Positions 23,420 through 34,836 of a stretch of 64,000 bases of DNA are shown piece by piece. Within the stretch, counting starts at the first letter, position 1, and the number at the start of each line of letters is the position of its first letter. The DNA is taken from NCBI GenBank assembly GCA_011319805.1, contig SJRY01000277.1:1-64000 (forward strand), given 5' to 3'. Source of the stretch: Macrocybe gigantea. Its lineage: Eukaryota; Basidiomycota; Agaricomycetes; Agaricales; Callistosporiaceae. The notes under the pieces were generated by a model. The model did no database searches, was not told where the DNA came from, and was given only the letters and a program-made list of their open reading frames with translations. Made by a program: the position numbers and the translations under genes.

Positions 23420-25149
23420 TCATAATCCTACAACCTCTACGAGATCCCCATCCTCCAAGTCAGCGCTTCCAATCTCGATGTCGTTCCCCATCTTTTCACC
23501 ATCTATAAACAGCCTTGGATCCTTGGTCTGCCCTTTTGGGCGTCCACGTCCTTTGCTCCCTTTGGTCGGTGCCTGAGACAGACTTGGATACTGATCTGCG
23601 AGACCAGCTTTCTGCAGATATGCTCGGACAATGGCACCACATTTTGTCGTCGGCCGAACGGTCAGCGTAATGCTCTGGGCAACGATGGACGACCGCAAGA
23701 CCAGCTTGAATGCATCGTCAGCAGAGTCTGATCCATCCTCAGATGGTTGCGCAGCCTGAGGGGCTGCATCTGAATCGGATAGGACTTCGACGGTATCTGC
23801 AGGTGTTTGGATGCCAAAGATTTCATCATTAGACGAGGATTCATATGCAGGTAATCATATGTTGCTTTGTCGCATGCGTCTGCCAAGGGAGTGAGTCCGG
23901 CAATAAAATAAAATAAAATCATGGCGCATGTTCTTACTGACCGAACTCGGCTTCACTCCATATCCTGAGACCTGACGGCGTAGCAGATTGGAAGACTTGA
24001 GCACCACGATAGCGTATGACCAAGTTAGATGGAAGGGTAGATGTTGCCACTGATATGGCATCAAAAAGATTGCGAAAGTTCTCATTCTGATTTTCGTTAG
24101 AATCGTTTGATGAAGCAAACACCTGCTGACTTACATGATTTATCTTCAAAACCCACGTCTTCTCTTTTCCAGCCTTGTACTGCGGATGCGGTTTCCATTT
24201 CACGGTAATGGACACAGTGTCGGACAAGTCTGCCGATGACTCTCGGATCTGACTATGGGATCGTGACTTGATAGATTTGGCCAACTGAGCCAACTCTGCG
24301 GATTCGAAATCGGCTTCTGGCTCTTCATCGTCCAGGTCGAGAATAGTGGGTGACAGCGGCCGGTTGTCAATATTCAACTTTCGGCTATTAAAAGAGAGTC
24401 TAGTTGGAATCGAAAACACGCAGTTCATTGAGTCGAGATATACCGGACAAACTGTCGGGCAGTCTGCACCTTCGCTTCAGGGACAGCAGGTGGTGGTGTT
24501 ATTGACCGAGACCGAGACCGAGAGCGACTTCGTTTATGGGAAACCGAGGCGTTAGCTTTCGGAGCGGAGACATTCAGAACTTGGATCTCGTCCTCGTCGT
24601 CGGGTTCTGATACCTCAGCTGACAGGAATCTGAGGAAAACGCATTTCAATCGTCGCTATGGCTATTACATCGGCACGACGCGTTCAGAGAGGCATTAATT
24701 TCTGACGCGTAGGAGCACGTGATGGCTTTGCATTTGCCGGGAAAATGGTGTAAGCTTACCGGACTACGCCTTTATCTCGCTTCCAGAGTGGTATGTGGCT
24801 ATCGTCCGCCATTTTTCGACGCCGAGGAGATGCCATTGGTTCGTCACTATCGCTATCAACTGTGATGGGTGAAGTGTCTAAAATTACCAGTTAGAACAGC
24901 CCTGTGCACATGGGACGAATCATCCTAGCCTTTGGTTAATTTCTCCAACTCCATCCAGGCCATATTCGTTCTTCGCTGATTCCGCATGAACATCTCGTCA
25001 TCATCCACTGCCTGGACAGTCTTGGGCGGATTTGGAGCAGGTAAGGTACTTGAGGACGCCTTCAAAGGCTCACCCGACTGGAATTGTGACGGTGCATTGG
25101 CCTTCGGTTTTGGGCGTGGGCGAGGACGTGGACGAGCTGCATCTGCCAT
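23420..25149 (-). CDS. Rad60/Esc2/NIP45-like SUMO-like domain protein
   Basis: Starts MADAARPRPRPRPKPKANAP; an ATG at 25164 is also in frame. It has an RS/acidic region (SRSRSRSITPPP, DLDDEEPEADFE), a first ubiquitin-like fold (VSITVKWKPHPQYKAGKEKT) and a C-terminal SUMO-like domain (SITLTVRPTTKCGAIVRAYL ... PRLFIDGEKMGND ... LEDGDLVEVVGL) matching the Rad60-SLD type. The domain order and acidic linkers fit Rad60/Esc2 proteins, which support genome stability through the SUMO pathway in the nucleus. Exon joins in the middle (about 23,700-24,650) are by frame. The gene is divergent from the PAXBP1-like gene, with 100 bp between starts. Confidence 0.75.
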
Positions 25150-25249
25150 TTTTGACGCGATCACGGCTGTGGAGAGAGTCTAAACACGTGGGAAATTGAC
25201 CAAGACGCGAGGGTCACAACTTGGTCACGTGCTTATGAGGGAATCTTAA

Positions 25250-28093
25250 ATGGCCTCAACTCCTCCACTCATCTTCAAACGTCCGAAGTCAAAAACTACA
25301 TCCCGAACGAGGCAGTCCTCCCCGGAAAATGATGAGCCAAGCAGCGGGATGGTTATGGGGGAAGGTTCTCCGAGCGCACTTGCCGCCAGACTCAAGAACA
25401 AAGTCAAGCGGTCGCAACCCAAATCACGACTGAGTTTTGGTGGCGACGACGAAGAGGTAAGCCTCAGACTGCACCTGGAGAGATTTTTTCCTCAAGTGAT
25501 ATTTAGGAGAGCGGGGGAGAAGTCTTTCAAATCAAAAAATCAAATCTAAGCCGCAAATTGACATTAGAAAAGCAACACCCGTCGTGCGTATATCTTCGAG
25601 TCCCTTATGCGGGCCACGTACTCATATCGTAGATAGAATTCCTTTGAATCTTGATCAAGCTACGATTACTCCTCAACTCGGCCCTACCTATGACAAAGAA
25701 CATCTCCAGCAGCTCAAAGCTGCTACTCCCACTTCGCGGCCATCTTCGTTGACAAATTCTTATGATGCAGATGTCTCGATGGACATTCAAGATGTATTGT
25801 TTGGAGATCTGCAGAGTGCGGAAGTCATAGGTCTGTCTTTGAAATTCGTTATCATGGATCTTTCTTCTCATCCCCCTCCTGCAGATGCATCCGAAACGCT
25901 CATACCTTCGGAGTCCAGGATAAAATCTGCAAAGGAACGAAGAGAGCGCCTGAAGAAGACTGGCGTATCTACCAACGAAGATTACATATCATTATCTGTT
26001 GTTCAAAGGGACGAAGGCCAGGGCCCCCATCCCGAGAGTCGCCTGATGCGAGAGGAAGATGAAATAGGCGAAGGTGACGATGGTCTGTCCGATTTTCCAA
26101 TCATCCATAGCAGTAGTATTTACATTACTGCAGAGTATGCGGAGTATACCAGTGCACAAGAGAGAATTGCACTGGGCAAGAAGTCACGAAAGCTAGAAGC
26201 CACGAAACGCCGGGAAACTATGAAGGAAATGATAATCGATGCGTATGTTACTTACTACTACAAGCTATATATACCGAATTAATGGCGTACACTTAGCGAG
26301 GAAGAAGACGACGAAACACTGGAATGGGAGCAGGAACAGCTTCGTCGTGGTGGGCTTACGACTGTTAGTCAAGGAGCTGCACTGTCAGCACCAAAGCCAG
26401 TCTATAAACCTGCGCCTAGTAAGTCAATTCGCTTCGTTAATGAGACGGAGCTAATCCTTTTTTGTGAACAGTTCCACTAGTCACGCCCATACCAACCCTT
26501 GGTCCTGCCATTGCTCGCTTGACCGAGCAACTTTCACAACTCACGACTTCCCATGCAAGCAATACTGCTGCATTAAACTCACTGGCCTTAGAGCGCGCAG
26601 AAATTGACAGGAGGGAATCGGAAATGAGGGACATGGTAGAGAAGGCGGAAGAAAAACGTGCCTGGTTTGGCAATTTTCGAGAGTGGGTTGAAAGCGTTGC
26701 AGGATTTCTGGACGAGAAGGTAATCTTATCTTGGGAGTGTATCTCTTGTTCTGTACTGATTCTACATTCTCACAGTACCCCATGGTAGAGAAGCTGGAGG
26801 AGGAGCATATGCTACTATTAAAAGAGAGACGTGACATGATCAACCTTCGAAGAAGAGAAGACGATGAAGACGATCTCGAATCTGTGCTTGGTCCGCTTCC
26901 CGCCCCTGGTCTGTCTGAAGCAGAGGCGGAAAAAGTCGATGAACTCGGTCGTGTCGTTCCTCCGCCTAATCATGTTACTTTAAAACAAGCCAGGCGTGAA
27001 GAGCGGATCAGACGTCGAAAGCTTCGCCAGCAGCAGCATGCCCAAACCGAAGAAGAGGAGGGTTATTCTACCGATGACACACTCGCGCCGGAGGATGCTT
27101 CAGCCTACACATCGGCACTGGAGACTCTTTCTGACAGCGCGAAAGAAGTATTGGCCGATGTTAAAGCGCAAGAGTTCCGCGATCCTGGGACGGGACGCTG
27201 GAGCACATGGCGAGACAAGTATTCAGATAGCTATGTCGGAGCGTGGGGGGGACTGGGAGTCGTCAGTGTTTGGGAGTTCTGGGCGAGGTTAGAGATGGTC
27301 GGATGGGACTGTATCGAGGTAGGCAAGGAAGTCTTGAAGGAAAATTAATGTTACTAATAATTTGTTCAGGACCCGAGAGGTCTCGACAGTTTCAAATGGT
27401 ATCAAGGCTTGTACGAATATTCTAGATCTGGTGGGGAAGAAGATCGGGAATTGGGGCCGGACGGCGATTTGGTGGCTTCCATGTTATCCACAGCAATAAT
27501 TCCTCGGCTATGTGCTGTGATATCTGGTGGAGCTCTCGACGTTTACTCTGGTAAACAAGTCAGGCGGATGATTGATCTGGCTGAGGAAGTCGAAGCGAGT
27601 GTGGAACAAGGCAACGCAAAATTACAGGTTTGTCTCGATCAGTTTACGATAGCAGTCCATACCTCTGACAATCATCAGACGCTCCTCAAGGCGGCGGCAA
27701 CGCTGTTCCAGAACGCGGTTGACGATACGGAAACTGTAATTGCAAAACACAAGGCAGTTGGTCATAGCGTCCCTACATTTGACCCAGAGTCAGTTCCTGC
27801 TAGGCGTCGCTTCCTTGCACGTCGAATCAAGCTGCTGCGTAATCTGTTGAAGTGGAGAAAGTTTACTGGGGAGCGCTTTGGTGTGGGATCGCAAATTGAA
27901 AGACTCGTCGAGCGGTGCGTGCTCGACTTGGCGGAAGGTGGTTGGAACGTTGGTGGTCAGGAGATGGCACAGAAGGTCACAATACTCTCTTCTTCGAAGG
28001 CCCTCTACTGAACTTACTTTTCCTTAGATTGCCTCCATTCTACCAGCGGAACTCACACCTTATGAACTCAAACGATGCCTCGGGATGCATTAA
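25250..28093 (+). CDS. GCFC/PAXBP1-like protein, probable spliceosome-associated factor
   Basis: A multi-exon gene starting MASTPPLIFKRPKSKTTSRT and ending LTPYELKRCLGMH. The N-terminal half is disordered and charged (RLKNKVKRSQPKSRLSFGGD, RIKSAKERRERLKKTGV). A coiled-coil middle follows (LTEQLSQLTTSHASNTAALN, EIDRRESEMRDMVEKAEEKR). Next is the GCFC region: SAKEVLADVKAQEFRDPGTG, RLEMVGWDCIEDPRGLDSF, KWYQGLYEYSR and PRLCAVISGGALDVYSGKQV. Family members (PAXBP1/GCFC2) act in late spliceosome complexes or disassembly. Length and order fit. The in-frame joins near 25,460-25,700 and 26,070-26,130 are least certain. Confidence 0.75.
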
Positions 28094-29134
28094 GTCGTGG
28101 ACGCCCTCTTCGACCAGCTCCGAATTCAGGGTCGACAATAAGTAGTGAAAGTAGACTTCTTTTCTTCCACATCCTTTCGTGGAGTAATTTCCCAAACCCC
28201 TATTCTGACCAGCAGGCTTCCCAACTATTTCCGTTTCCAGGGGAAGAAGCAATAAGGAGTCTTTATTTCGCTTTCGTTTCCTTAACAATCCATCCGAGAA
28301 CGGCCTTTTCGAGGGCGGCAGTGCGAGCGATCCCGATCGCTTTTATACACGCTGCCGGCACTAGCCAATCTCGACACAATAATATGCGAAGCTTCATGAC
28401 CCCCATGGACCGTGCCGTCCTCGGCGTCACAAGTTTCCAGCTGTGGTGGGTTCGTTCCGCTGTCGAACATTGCTCCTTCCTAGGGACAGTTGGTTGACGT
28501 TCATCTTGAGAATTGAATGTTATACCGGTCATGTTCATCGACGTTCCGGGCAATATCATTTCTTCCAATTTTGCTTTGGCAGTTCCAACAAATTCACGCA
28601 CAAATCGTGGGACATTCTAACCACACTTGACACACAGTCGCATCCAGTGTTGTGAATAACTTCGATCACAAGGTCTTGACTTTTTTACTAGGCTGTGAAC
28701 TGTAACTCAGCAGGGCCAGTTCATCACACGTAGAGTCAGGTCTCACAGACGGACTCATTGCCATTGCCAGGCCTTTCTACTCACGAATGCCATCAACGCA
28801 TCGTCTGACTGTTCAAACGACTAGGAGAACGGATACGCTATGGCCGTACCAACACGCTACGGTGGAGTGATGCATGGTGAACCTAGCCAGAACCTTCGAT
28901 GGCCGGCTTCTGACCACCGATGTGTACTGGGCCTACACTCGGTCATTGGCCCATCTGTTTACTTCTTACCCCGACGGAACCTCGAATCTAGGTCCTCGCA
29001 TTAGCCATGATCCTCCCTCGTTTATAAGTAGCTTTCGGTTTCCTCGCTCCCACCGCCGAGCTGCCCGAAGACTTTCAGCTTTTCATCTCGCACCTCAAGT
29101 CCTCCCGTCGTTTCTACCGCTCAGCATAACATAA
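28094..29134. other. intergenic, about 1 kb, no convincing gene
   Basis: The interval holds a 112-codon minus-strand ORF (28263-28601) and a plus-strand ORF (28874-29134), neither with a recognisable domain. A tttataagtagc box at about 29,022 followed by a pyrimidine-rich tract could be the promoter and 5' leader of the aquaglyceroporin gene. Confidence 0.4.
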
Positions 29135-30589
29135 TGCCCCCCCAGGTTCCTCAGAAAATGCACGCTGGGAATCCAGTCAGGATATTGATGAGAAACATTC
29201 TGTCGACCACGTCGAAGTCCATGACAAAGATAACTTAACTCCAGATTTCTCGAAGATGCTATACCTTAATCGAGCGGCGAAGTATCGGTATGGCATGCTT
29301 GCTCTGAGTTTCTCTAGTCTCTAAATGGCTTGATCTTTTCAGTGCATACCTTCGCGAGGCTGTTGCAGAGTTTCTCGGCGTAGCGATGCTCATCATCTTT
29401 GGAGCTGGCGTTGATTGCCAAGTTGTATTATCCAGCAATCCGCGAGTTGCACCATCGCCAAAAGGCGTAAGCGTATTTTTCCCAGTTGCTTCATCTGGAG
29501 AACCGTAACTTGAGCGCCTTTTTGAAAAATTTCTATGTAGGATTATCTATCAATAAACTTTGGCTGGGCGGTCGGTACGGCGATGGGAGTCTGGGTGTCC
29601 GGTGGCATATCTGGCGGCCATATAAATCCCGCGGTATGAGCTCTGTCAACGCTGGAGCCATCTTATTGACTGAACCAAAGGTCACCCTTGCGTTCGCGGT
29701 CTTCCGCGGATTCCCGTGGAAGAAAGTTCCCGTAAGGCACTGTAGCCTTTTGGTCCTTCCATACGTACTGAAGGGAAAATCAAGATATACATATTCTCTC
29801 AAGTAATAGGCGGGGTAACGGGGGCAGCCTTGGTGTATTGGAACTATTTCCACGCCATCGACATTTTTGAAGGTGGGGAAGGTATACGCACCCTCAAAAC
29901 TGCGAGCCTTTTCGCGACATATGCCGTGGGTGCTTGCTCTATGGCGCAGGTAAATTGCATTCGCAGTGTGCTGACAAGATGTCCAGTTGGATTATATGAC
30001 GAACGTGTCGTGTTTCTGGTCGGAATTTCTGGGCGCCGCCGTTCTCGTCGTCTCCGTCTTTGCGATGACGGACAAGAACAACATGCCGCCGCCAAACGGC
30101 CTCGCACCGCTGATGTTGTTCATCTTGATTTTAGGCATCGGTGCCTCCCTCGGGATGGAGACTGGGTACGCGATCAACCCCGCGCGAGACCTGGGCCCAC
30201 GATTGCTCACGTCCATGGTCGGGTATGGCGGCCAAGTGTACACCTTTCGACAGTAGGTCACTCCGCTTCCACGTTCAAGTTGCAAATTTACCCTGTCATG
30301 ACTGATCGAATTCTTCGTCAGCCATTACTGGCTATGGTGTCCCGTCATGGGACCTTTCTTGGGCGCTCTGAGCGGCGGCCTGTTTTATGATTTGCTTCTC
30401 TATACCGGGGAAGAGAACATATTCAACAAATGGTAGTCAATCATCCTCGCATCGGATACGATTCACTGGGGCTTATGTTTCTCTCTTGATGAAAGGAACT
30501 CGTACTTCGACAGACGGCATCGACTTGGCTCGGGTAGGTCGCAGCAGCCTGCAGCTCCCACGGATAGGACGTCTGAACGTCTTGTCTGA
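29135..30589 (+). CDS. aquaglyceroporin (MIP family channel)
   Basis: Exons end or begin at 29287/29343, 29466/29541, 29633/29681, 29731/29785, 29925/29987, 30252/30322 and 30432/30494. The channel signatures are [12 protein letters not shown] and [15 protein letters not shown]. The Asp after the second NPAR marks the glycerol-conducting subgroup. Six membrane segments are evident ([16 protein letters not shown] to [20 protein letters not shown]), with family landmarks [19 protein letters not shown] and HYWLWCP. It passes glycerol and water through the plasma membrane. The ATG at 29135 is one base out of frame with the rest unless the C7 run at 29138-29144 has eight Cs; otherwise translation would start at the in-frame ATG near 29,253 ([11 protein letters not shown]). 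Confidence 0.85.
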
Positions 30590-30884
30590 TCCGTTTTGCA
30601 TTTGCGCCCACGTTTGTTTTCGAATCTCACTCGATGTATCATACCAAGTAATGGGCTCACATGCTCGTGATCATATTTCTGACGTTTTTGCAAACCATGC
30701 CGCTGCTTGTTGAGGCTAGTCAAGTGTAAATGAATACCCAAGAAAAAGCAAAATTACAGTAGTAATACAAACAAGGAGAGAAAAATGTCCAGCATGAGAA
30801 GCATTAGAAACAAACGGTCCGACGATCGAAGTCAGCCAGCTCGACGATCCCACCCGTAGCGATACAGAACTTTTCTTTTTCGTC

Positions 30885-32626
30885 TCAGCTACCGACGATC
30901 AGACACCGCGTCGCCCAGACTATGCCGACGCCGCTCGCAAACAGCAGCAACCACGAGCCCAAGTCCCACACGATGCGCTTGCGGAACTGCCTCTTCTGCA
31001 GGGCGCGCTCCTTCCTCAAGAGGATCTCATCCGCGCCACCGCCCCCTGCCGAACTCTCGCCCGCGGACTGCATCATGGGCGAGCTCGGGAGGTGTTGCAT
31101 GACGATCGCGAGCGGGCGCTTGAAGATGTGCACAGTGACGTGGACGAGCGGGGGGAGCAAGTACGTGCTCGCGAGCGCTAGCGCGAGAAGGACGTCATGT
31201 AAAACACGTGAGGCTTTTGGTGGGACGAGGGCCAGAGCGACGGAAGCAATGTAGAGGATGTGTTTGGAGAATTGGCTAGGGAGGAGCGAACGGAGGCGTC
31301 TTGGGAATGGAACAACCGGCGTCGTTGCGAAAATGGATGGGATGCCGAAAAGGAGGGTGGCGGCCTCCAGCAATGGGATGACCTTGGTAGACGTATACAA
31401 TGCCGTTGGCTATAGAGAGGTCAGAACGATCAATGGATGGAAAGGTAGATGCCATCCGACACTTACGCCTTCTAGTTTGTTGTTGTCGTTTGCGGCAAAA
31501 ACGACAAGAGGAATAGTGAAGGCAAGCGATACGACTACAGATAATAAAGATAAATACTTGAATGAACGGAATTTAGGGGGTTTGCCGGTTGCGATGGGTG
31601 GGGCAGTTCCCTTTAGAGAGACGTAAAGGGGAATTGTAGAGGATGTGGACAAGGCGAAGGCGATAACGGCTAGATCAAAAAAATTGTTGGTAAATATGAT
31701 TTAGAATGCTTGCCGGCGTTGCGCACCAATTCCATTCCAAAGCTTGCCCAAACTCGAATCGCTAACTCTTGGTCCAAGAGTGCCGGTGGTATGGAGGGAG
31801 GTGATGCAGCCGAACCAGGCAAGATACGCGATAAGCGACAGGTAGGTGGAATACAGCGCTCGTTTATATGCCAAGTTGCGAGCGATAGAAATTGGGAAAA
31901 TTAATAGTGCCAGAGCAACCGTCAGAAGTGGCCGGATGGGTATTTTCGATGATGTTGGGAGCAAAGGGAGTAATATATTGACAGATTCTGAAAAGGATTG
32001 CGACTCGTATATTACAACAGATCGACCGCAGGAAGACGACGGACGGACGCACCATAAAGGTATACAGTAGCCAATAAGACCCGGACGGTAGCCGTGCCAG
32101 CTCGAACGACAAACCTGAGGAAACCCCTTAGGCGCTCCTTGCTCCTACTCCTTGCAAAAGCATCGACGATGACGTCCTCCATGTCGACCTTGCGCATGTA
32201 TCGCGTAAGCATGTACCATATCTGCCGCGCAAACGCCGTTGCGGCGGCGCAGAGCAGGAGCGCCGTGAGAGCATGCTTGAGCGGGAGTCGAAGACGAGGA
32301 AGGATGAGCGCGCCGAGCTTTGCGAAGGGGGCAACTAGATAGACAAAGACAGGCCATGGGCCTAGAGGCGGACAAAGCATTTTACGTTGCGCCTGGAACT
32401 GCAGCGGCGGCCCATCGTCCTCGTCCTCGTCGCTAGAAAAATCAAAAGGGGCATGAGCATCTTCGGACTCGTCGTGCACGAGAATAAGGGCGGAAGAGGA
32501 GTCATGGACGGGTGTTGTCGGCGAGGAGGATGAGGACGAGCTCGCAGAGTCCGTCGATAACCGTCGCTGTGGTGGTGGGACGGCAAGCGGGGGCGGTGTG
32601 GTTGCCCGAGCCATGGCTTTGTGCAA
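30885..32626 (-). CDS. putative amino-acid transporter (AAAP/Avt-like membrane protein)
   Basis: Starts MHKAMARATTPPP, or at MARATTPPP 12 bases later. A disordered acidic N-terminus (FDFSSDEDEDDGPPL) is followed by about ten hydrophobic segments. These include LVAPFAKLGALILPRL, SKIPIRPLLTVALALLIFPI, YLSLIAYLAWFGCITSLHTT, GVIAFALSTSSTIPLYVSLK and YLSLLSVVVSLAFTIPLVVF, with the last at the C-terminus (WLLLFASGVGIVWATRCLIV). The FPISIARNL and STSSTIPLY segments resemble AAAP/Avt vacuolar transporters. Introns fall near 32,080, 31,700 and 31,430. It ends convergently about 300 bp from the aquaglyceroporin gene. Family assignment is moderate; substrate unknown. Confidence 0.55.
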
Positions 32627-32679
32627 ACTCGGGATTTGAGGTAGCCAAGGACGGGGTATATGTGATTACATAAACATTA

Positions 32680-33302
32680 CTACATCCAGTAATATGGCAC
32701 CCAACAACCCCCCCATTGACGTTCGCCGTCATGCAAATCCTCTGGACGAACGCAACGCTTTCCTTGAACAAGGAAACCAACACCGCCTATGCTCAGACAG
32801 TTCGCTGCGCTCATCGTCTTCTGGAGCTTTTGGTTCTTCATCGAGCACCTAAGTCCACAATTTTTAATTCAGGGAATTAGACAAAAAAACCAATAAAAAC
32901 ATACGGGTCATCAGCAAGCCCTTGGCAATGAGGGCAGCCATGGCCTTTAGCGACGTGGTCCTCCATTCGTGACACCTCAACGACAAGCGGCCTTTGAGGC
33001 CTCGGATGATGAAGTTCGGGTTTGCCAGGCGGAGAGCGGCGGAAGAGAAGATGACCGTCTTCCGGGGCGGGAGGGTTTCGCTGCGTACAGGTCAACAACG
33101 ACAATGAATAAACCGGCTAAGATCAAGGACTGACTCGCTGTATTACTTCCCGCCAGGATTGGTCGTTATTCCTTGCGACGAGCGTCATCCGATTTGGGAT
33201 AGCGTCGCGCTGGTGCAGTGGCAAGCTCACCGCATGCGACAGAGCGATGAGCGCACAGGTGACCAGCATCCAGGAAACCAGCTTTGATACGTCGTTCGAC
33301 AT
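32680..33302 (-). CDS. small secreted protein, about 170 residues
   Basis: Three exons (33135-33302, 32905-33080, 32680-32848). The N-terminus has a signal-peptide core (LVSWMLVTCALIALSHAVSL), followed by LHQRDAIPNR, where the QR could be a processing site. The middle is rich in Pro, His and Arg (RSPPGKPELHHPRPQRPL), with a GCPHCQG CxxC pair. The last exon adds further cysteines (ANCLSIGGVGFLVQGKRC). I recognise no family. It could be an effector-like or cell-wall protein. The last exon's frame depends on the acceptor at 32849; reading through the second donor would give a shorter form ending VFIGFFV. Confidence 0.5.
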
Positions 33303-33562
33303 TCTGTTAGTTGTTTGTGGAAGAAGGCCGGCTTCTCAAAGGGAGCTCGGAGCCACAGCGACATTTTTATATTGGGCGGTGATCGATGATCCGCTACCGC
33401 TGCGATAGTTGCATGGAGATGTACACCTTGACAATTGATGGGCCAAGTCTTTATCAAGTTTTGCTCCAAGCTAGTTCGCACACATGCGCATACAGTTTTT
33501 GCATCAAAATTTCAATCTACCGCAACAGCCGACCTCAGTTTTCTGTGTTCGTTACCAACAGA

Positions 33563-34639
33563 ATGAGCGCGACGAGACATGCACAGCCAGAACCACTGAC
33601 AGACGCGGTCAGCAATCGCAGGTCCAAAGCAATCCGAGCGTCCGCGGACCAGATCAAGGCCCTCCAGAACGCATATACAGAATGTGCAAAACCCGCCGGA
33701 GACGCTCTCAAAACGCTCAGTGAGCAGACCGGGCTGTACGTATATCGCGCATATACCTGCAATCGATGCATATATGCGCATCATCGAGGCTAGTGACGCT
33801 TTCTGTTTTTGACCTTTTCCTAAATTAGCCCGACCAAATGGATTCTGTCCTGGTTCTGTCGCCAGAGGCGCAAGACAAAGACGAAGACAGAGAGAAACGT
33901 CCCGGGTGCGGGTGCCCCGAGTTCAGACGCGCTCTCGCTCGAGGACATCGCGGATTTCAAGGTCGAGTACCAGGACCCTGTCCTTGGACCTGCAGCTCTG
34001 CGCGACGAGGATAGACGTGCGAGCGGAGAGCACCGGTCGACGCTGAAGAAGGGCATGCGTGGCCGCCGTCCTAAGGTCAAATTCGAGGCCGGAGCGGCGG
34101 CCAGCAGCAGCACACGAACCAGGGATGGCCACCGTCTCAAATCCGTCTTTCCCTCGACCGCTCTCTTGAAAGATCAAACAAATCTTCCTAACAAGGACCA
34201 TGGGCTCGGATCCGTCGTCACATTGAACTTGCAGGGCCAGCATTCTGAACCGTCTCTGGCAGGGCTGGACGTGCAAATCCGGGAAGAATTGCAATATCCA
34301 CTAGAAGAGGCTGTGCATGACGTTCCTGAGTCCAAGACCGTATCAAATCTGGGTCATCTTCCCGAACAGAGAACGCAAGCAGAGATAATGTCTATCCACT
34401 CGAATAAAGGCTGCGCCAACACCGACACAAACTGCATGTCCGTTTATAATGACGGATATCTGGCGACGTTGAAACACCTCACCGTCCTCCAGCCACTCGA
34501 GAGGTTCAAGACGAAAGAACGTGAGTTCGATTGCGAGGCGGTGATGGACCGACTGCTGGATGAGAAATTGGGAGAGGCGGATGCGTTTCAGGCCGCAATG
34601 GGGCTCGTTTTTCTGCGTCGCCTCGGTGTTCTAGTGTAG
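33563..34639 (+). CDS. homeodomain-like transcription factor
   Basis: Two exons (33563-33735, 33829-34639) joined exactly within the third helix. Residues about 12-70 look like a homeodomain: NRRSKAIRASADQIKALQ, a helix (AGDALKTLSEQTGL) and recognition helix PTKWILSWFCRQRRKTK. Trp48, Phe49 and Arg53 positions are kept, but the usual Asn51 is Arg. A basic patch (KKGMRGRRPKVKF) could be nuclear localisation. The C-terminal half is not recognisable. A longer ORF opens upstream at 33386, but MSATRHAQPEP is the better start. Nothing around it resembles a mating-type locus. DNA binding is inferred from the fold only. Confidence 0.65.
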
Positions 34640-34836
34640 CAGCAGTTGTAGTAATCGTTGATCATGTGACGAGCCGTGAGTCTTATCGGACGTTTTCTTG
34701 TCTACAGCTCGTCTCTCTCTTCTGCCTCAGAGGCAGGCGTTTTTAAAGGTTTGTTTATTATCTTGTCTTGAACGACAACAGCAACCGTTCACACTTGCTT
34801 ATCTACAAGTCCATCTCTAATATATTTTCTTAATTT

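Noticed and set aside
28263..28601. Minus-strand 112-codon ORF, with a HEASH metalloprotease-like string in another frame nearby
   Set aside because: The HExxH-like string is isolated, the surrounding residues fit no protease family, and the frames conflict.
29987..30256. Extra exon in the aquaglyceroporin ending VGACSMAQ
   Set aside because: Retaining it would leave a 37-nt intron; the gtgggt donor gives a 61-nt intron and the conserved ATYALDYMTN join.
33563..34639. Mating-type (A/HD) locus
   Set aside because: Only one homeodomain-like gene is present, with no divergent HD1/HD2 pair and no mitochondrial intermediate peptidase gene nearby.
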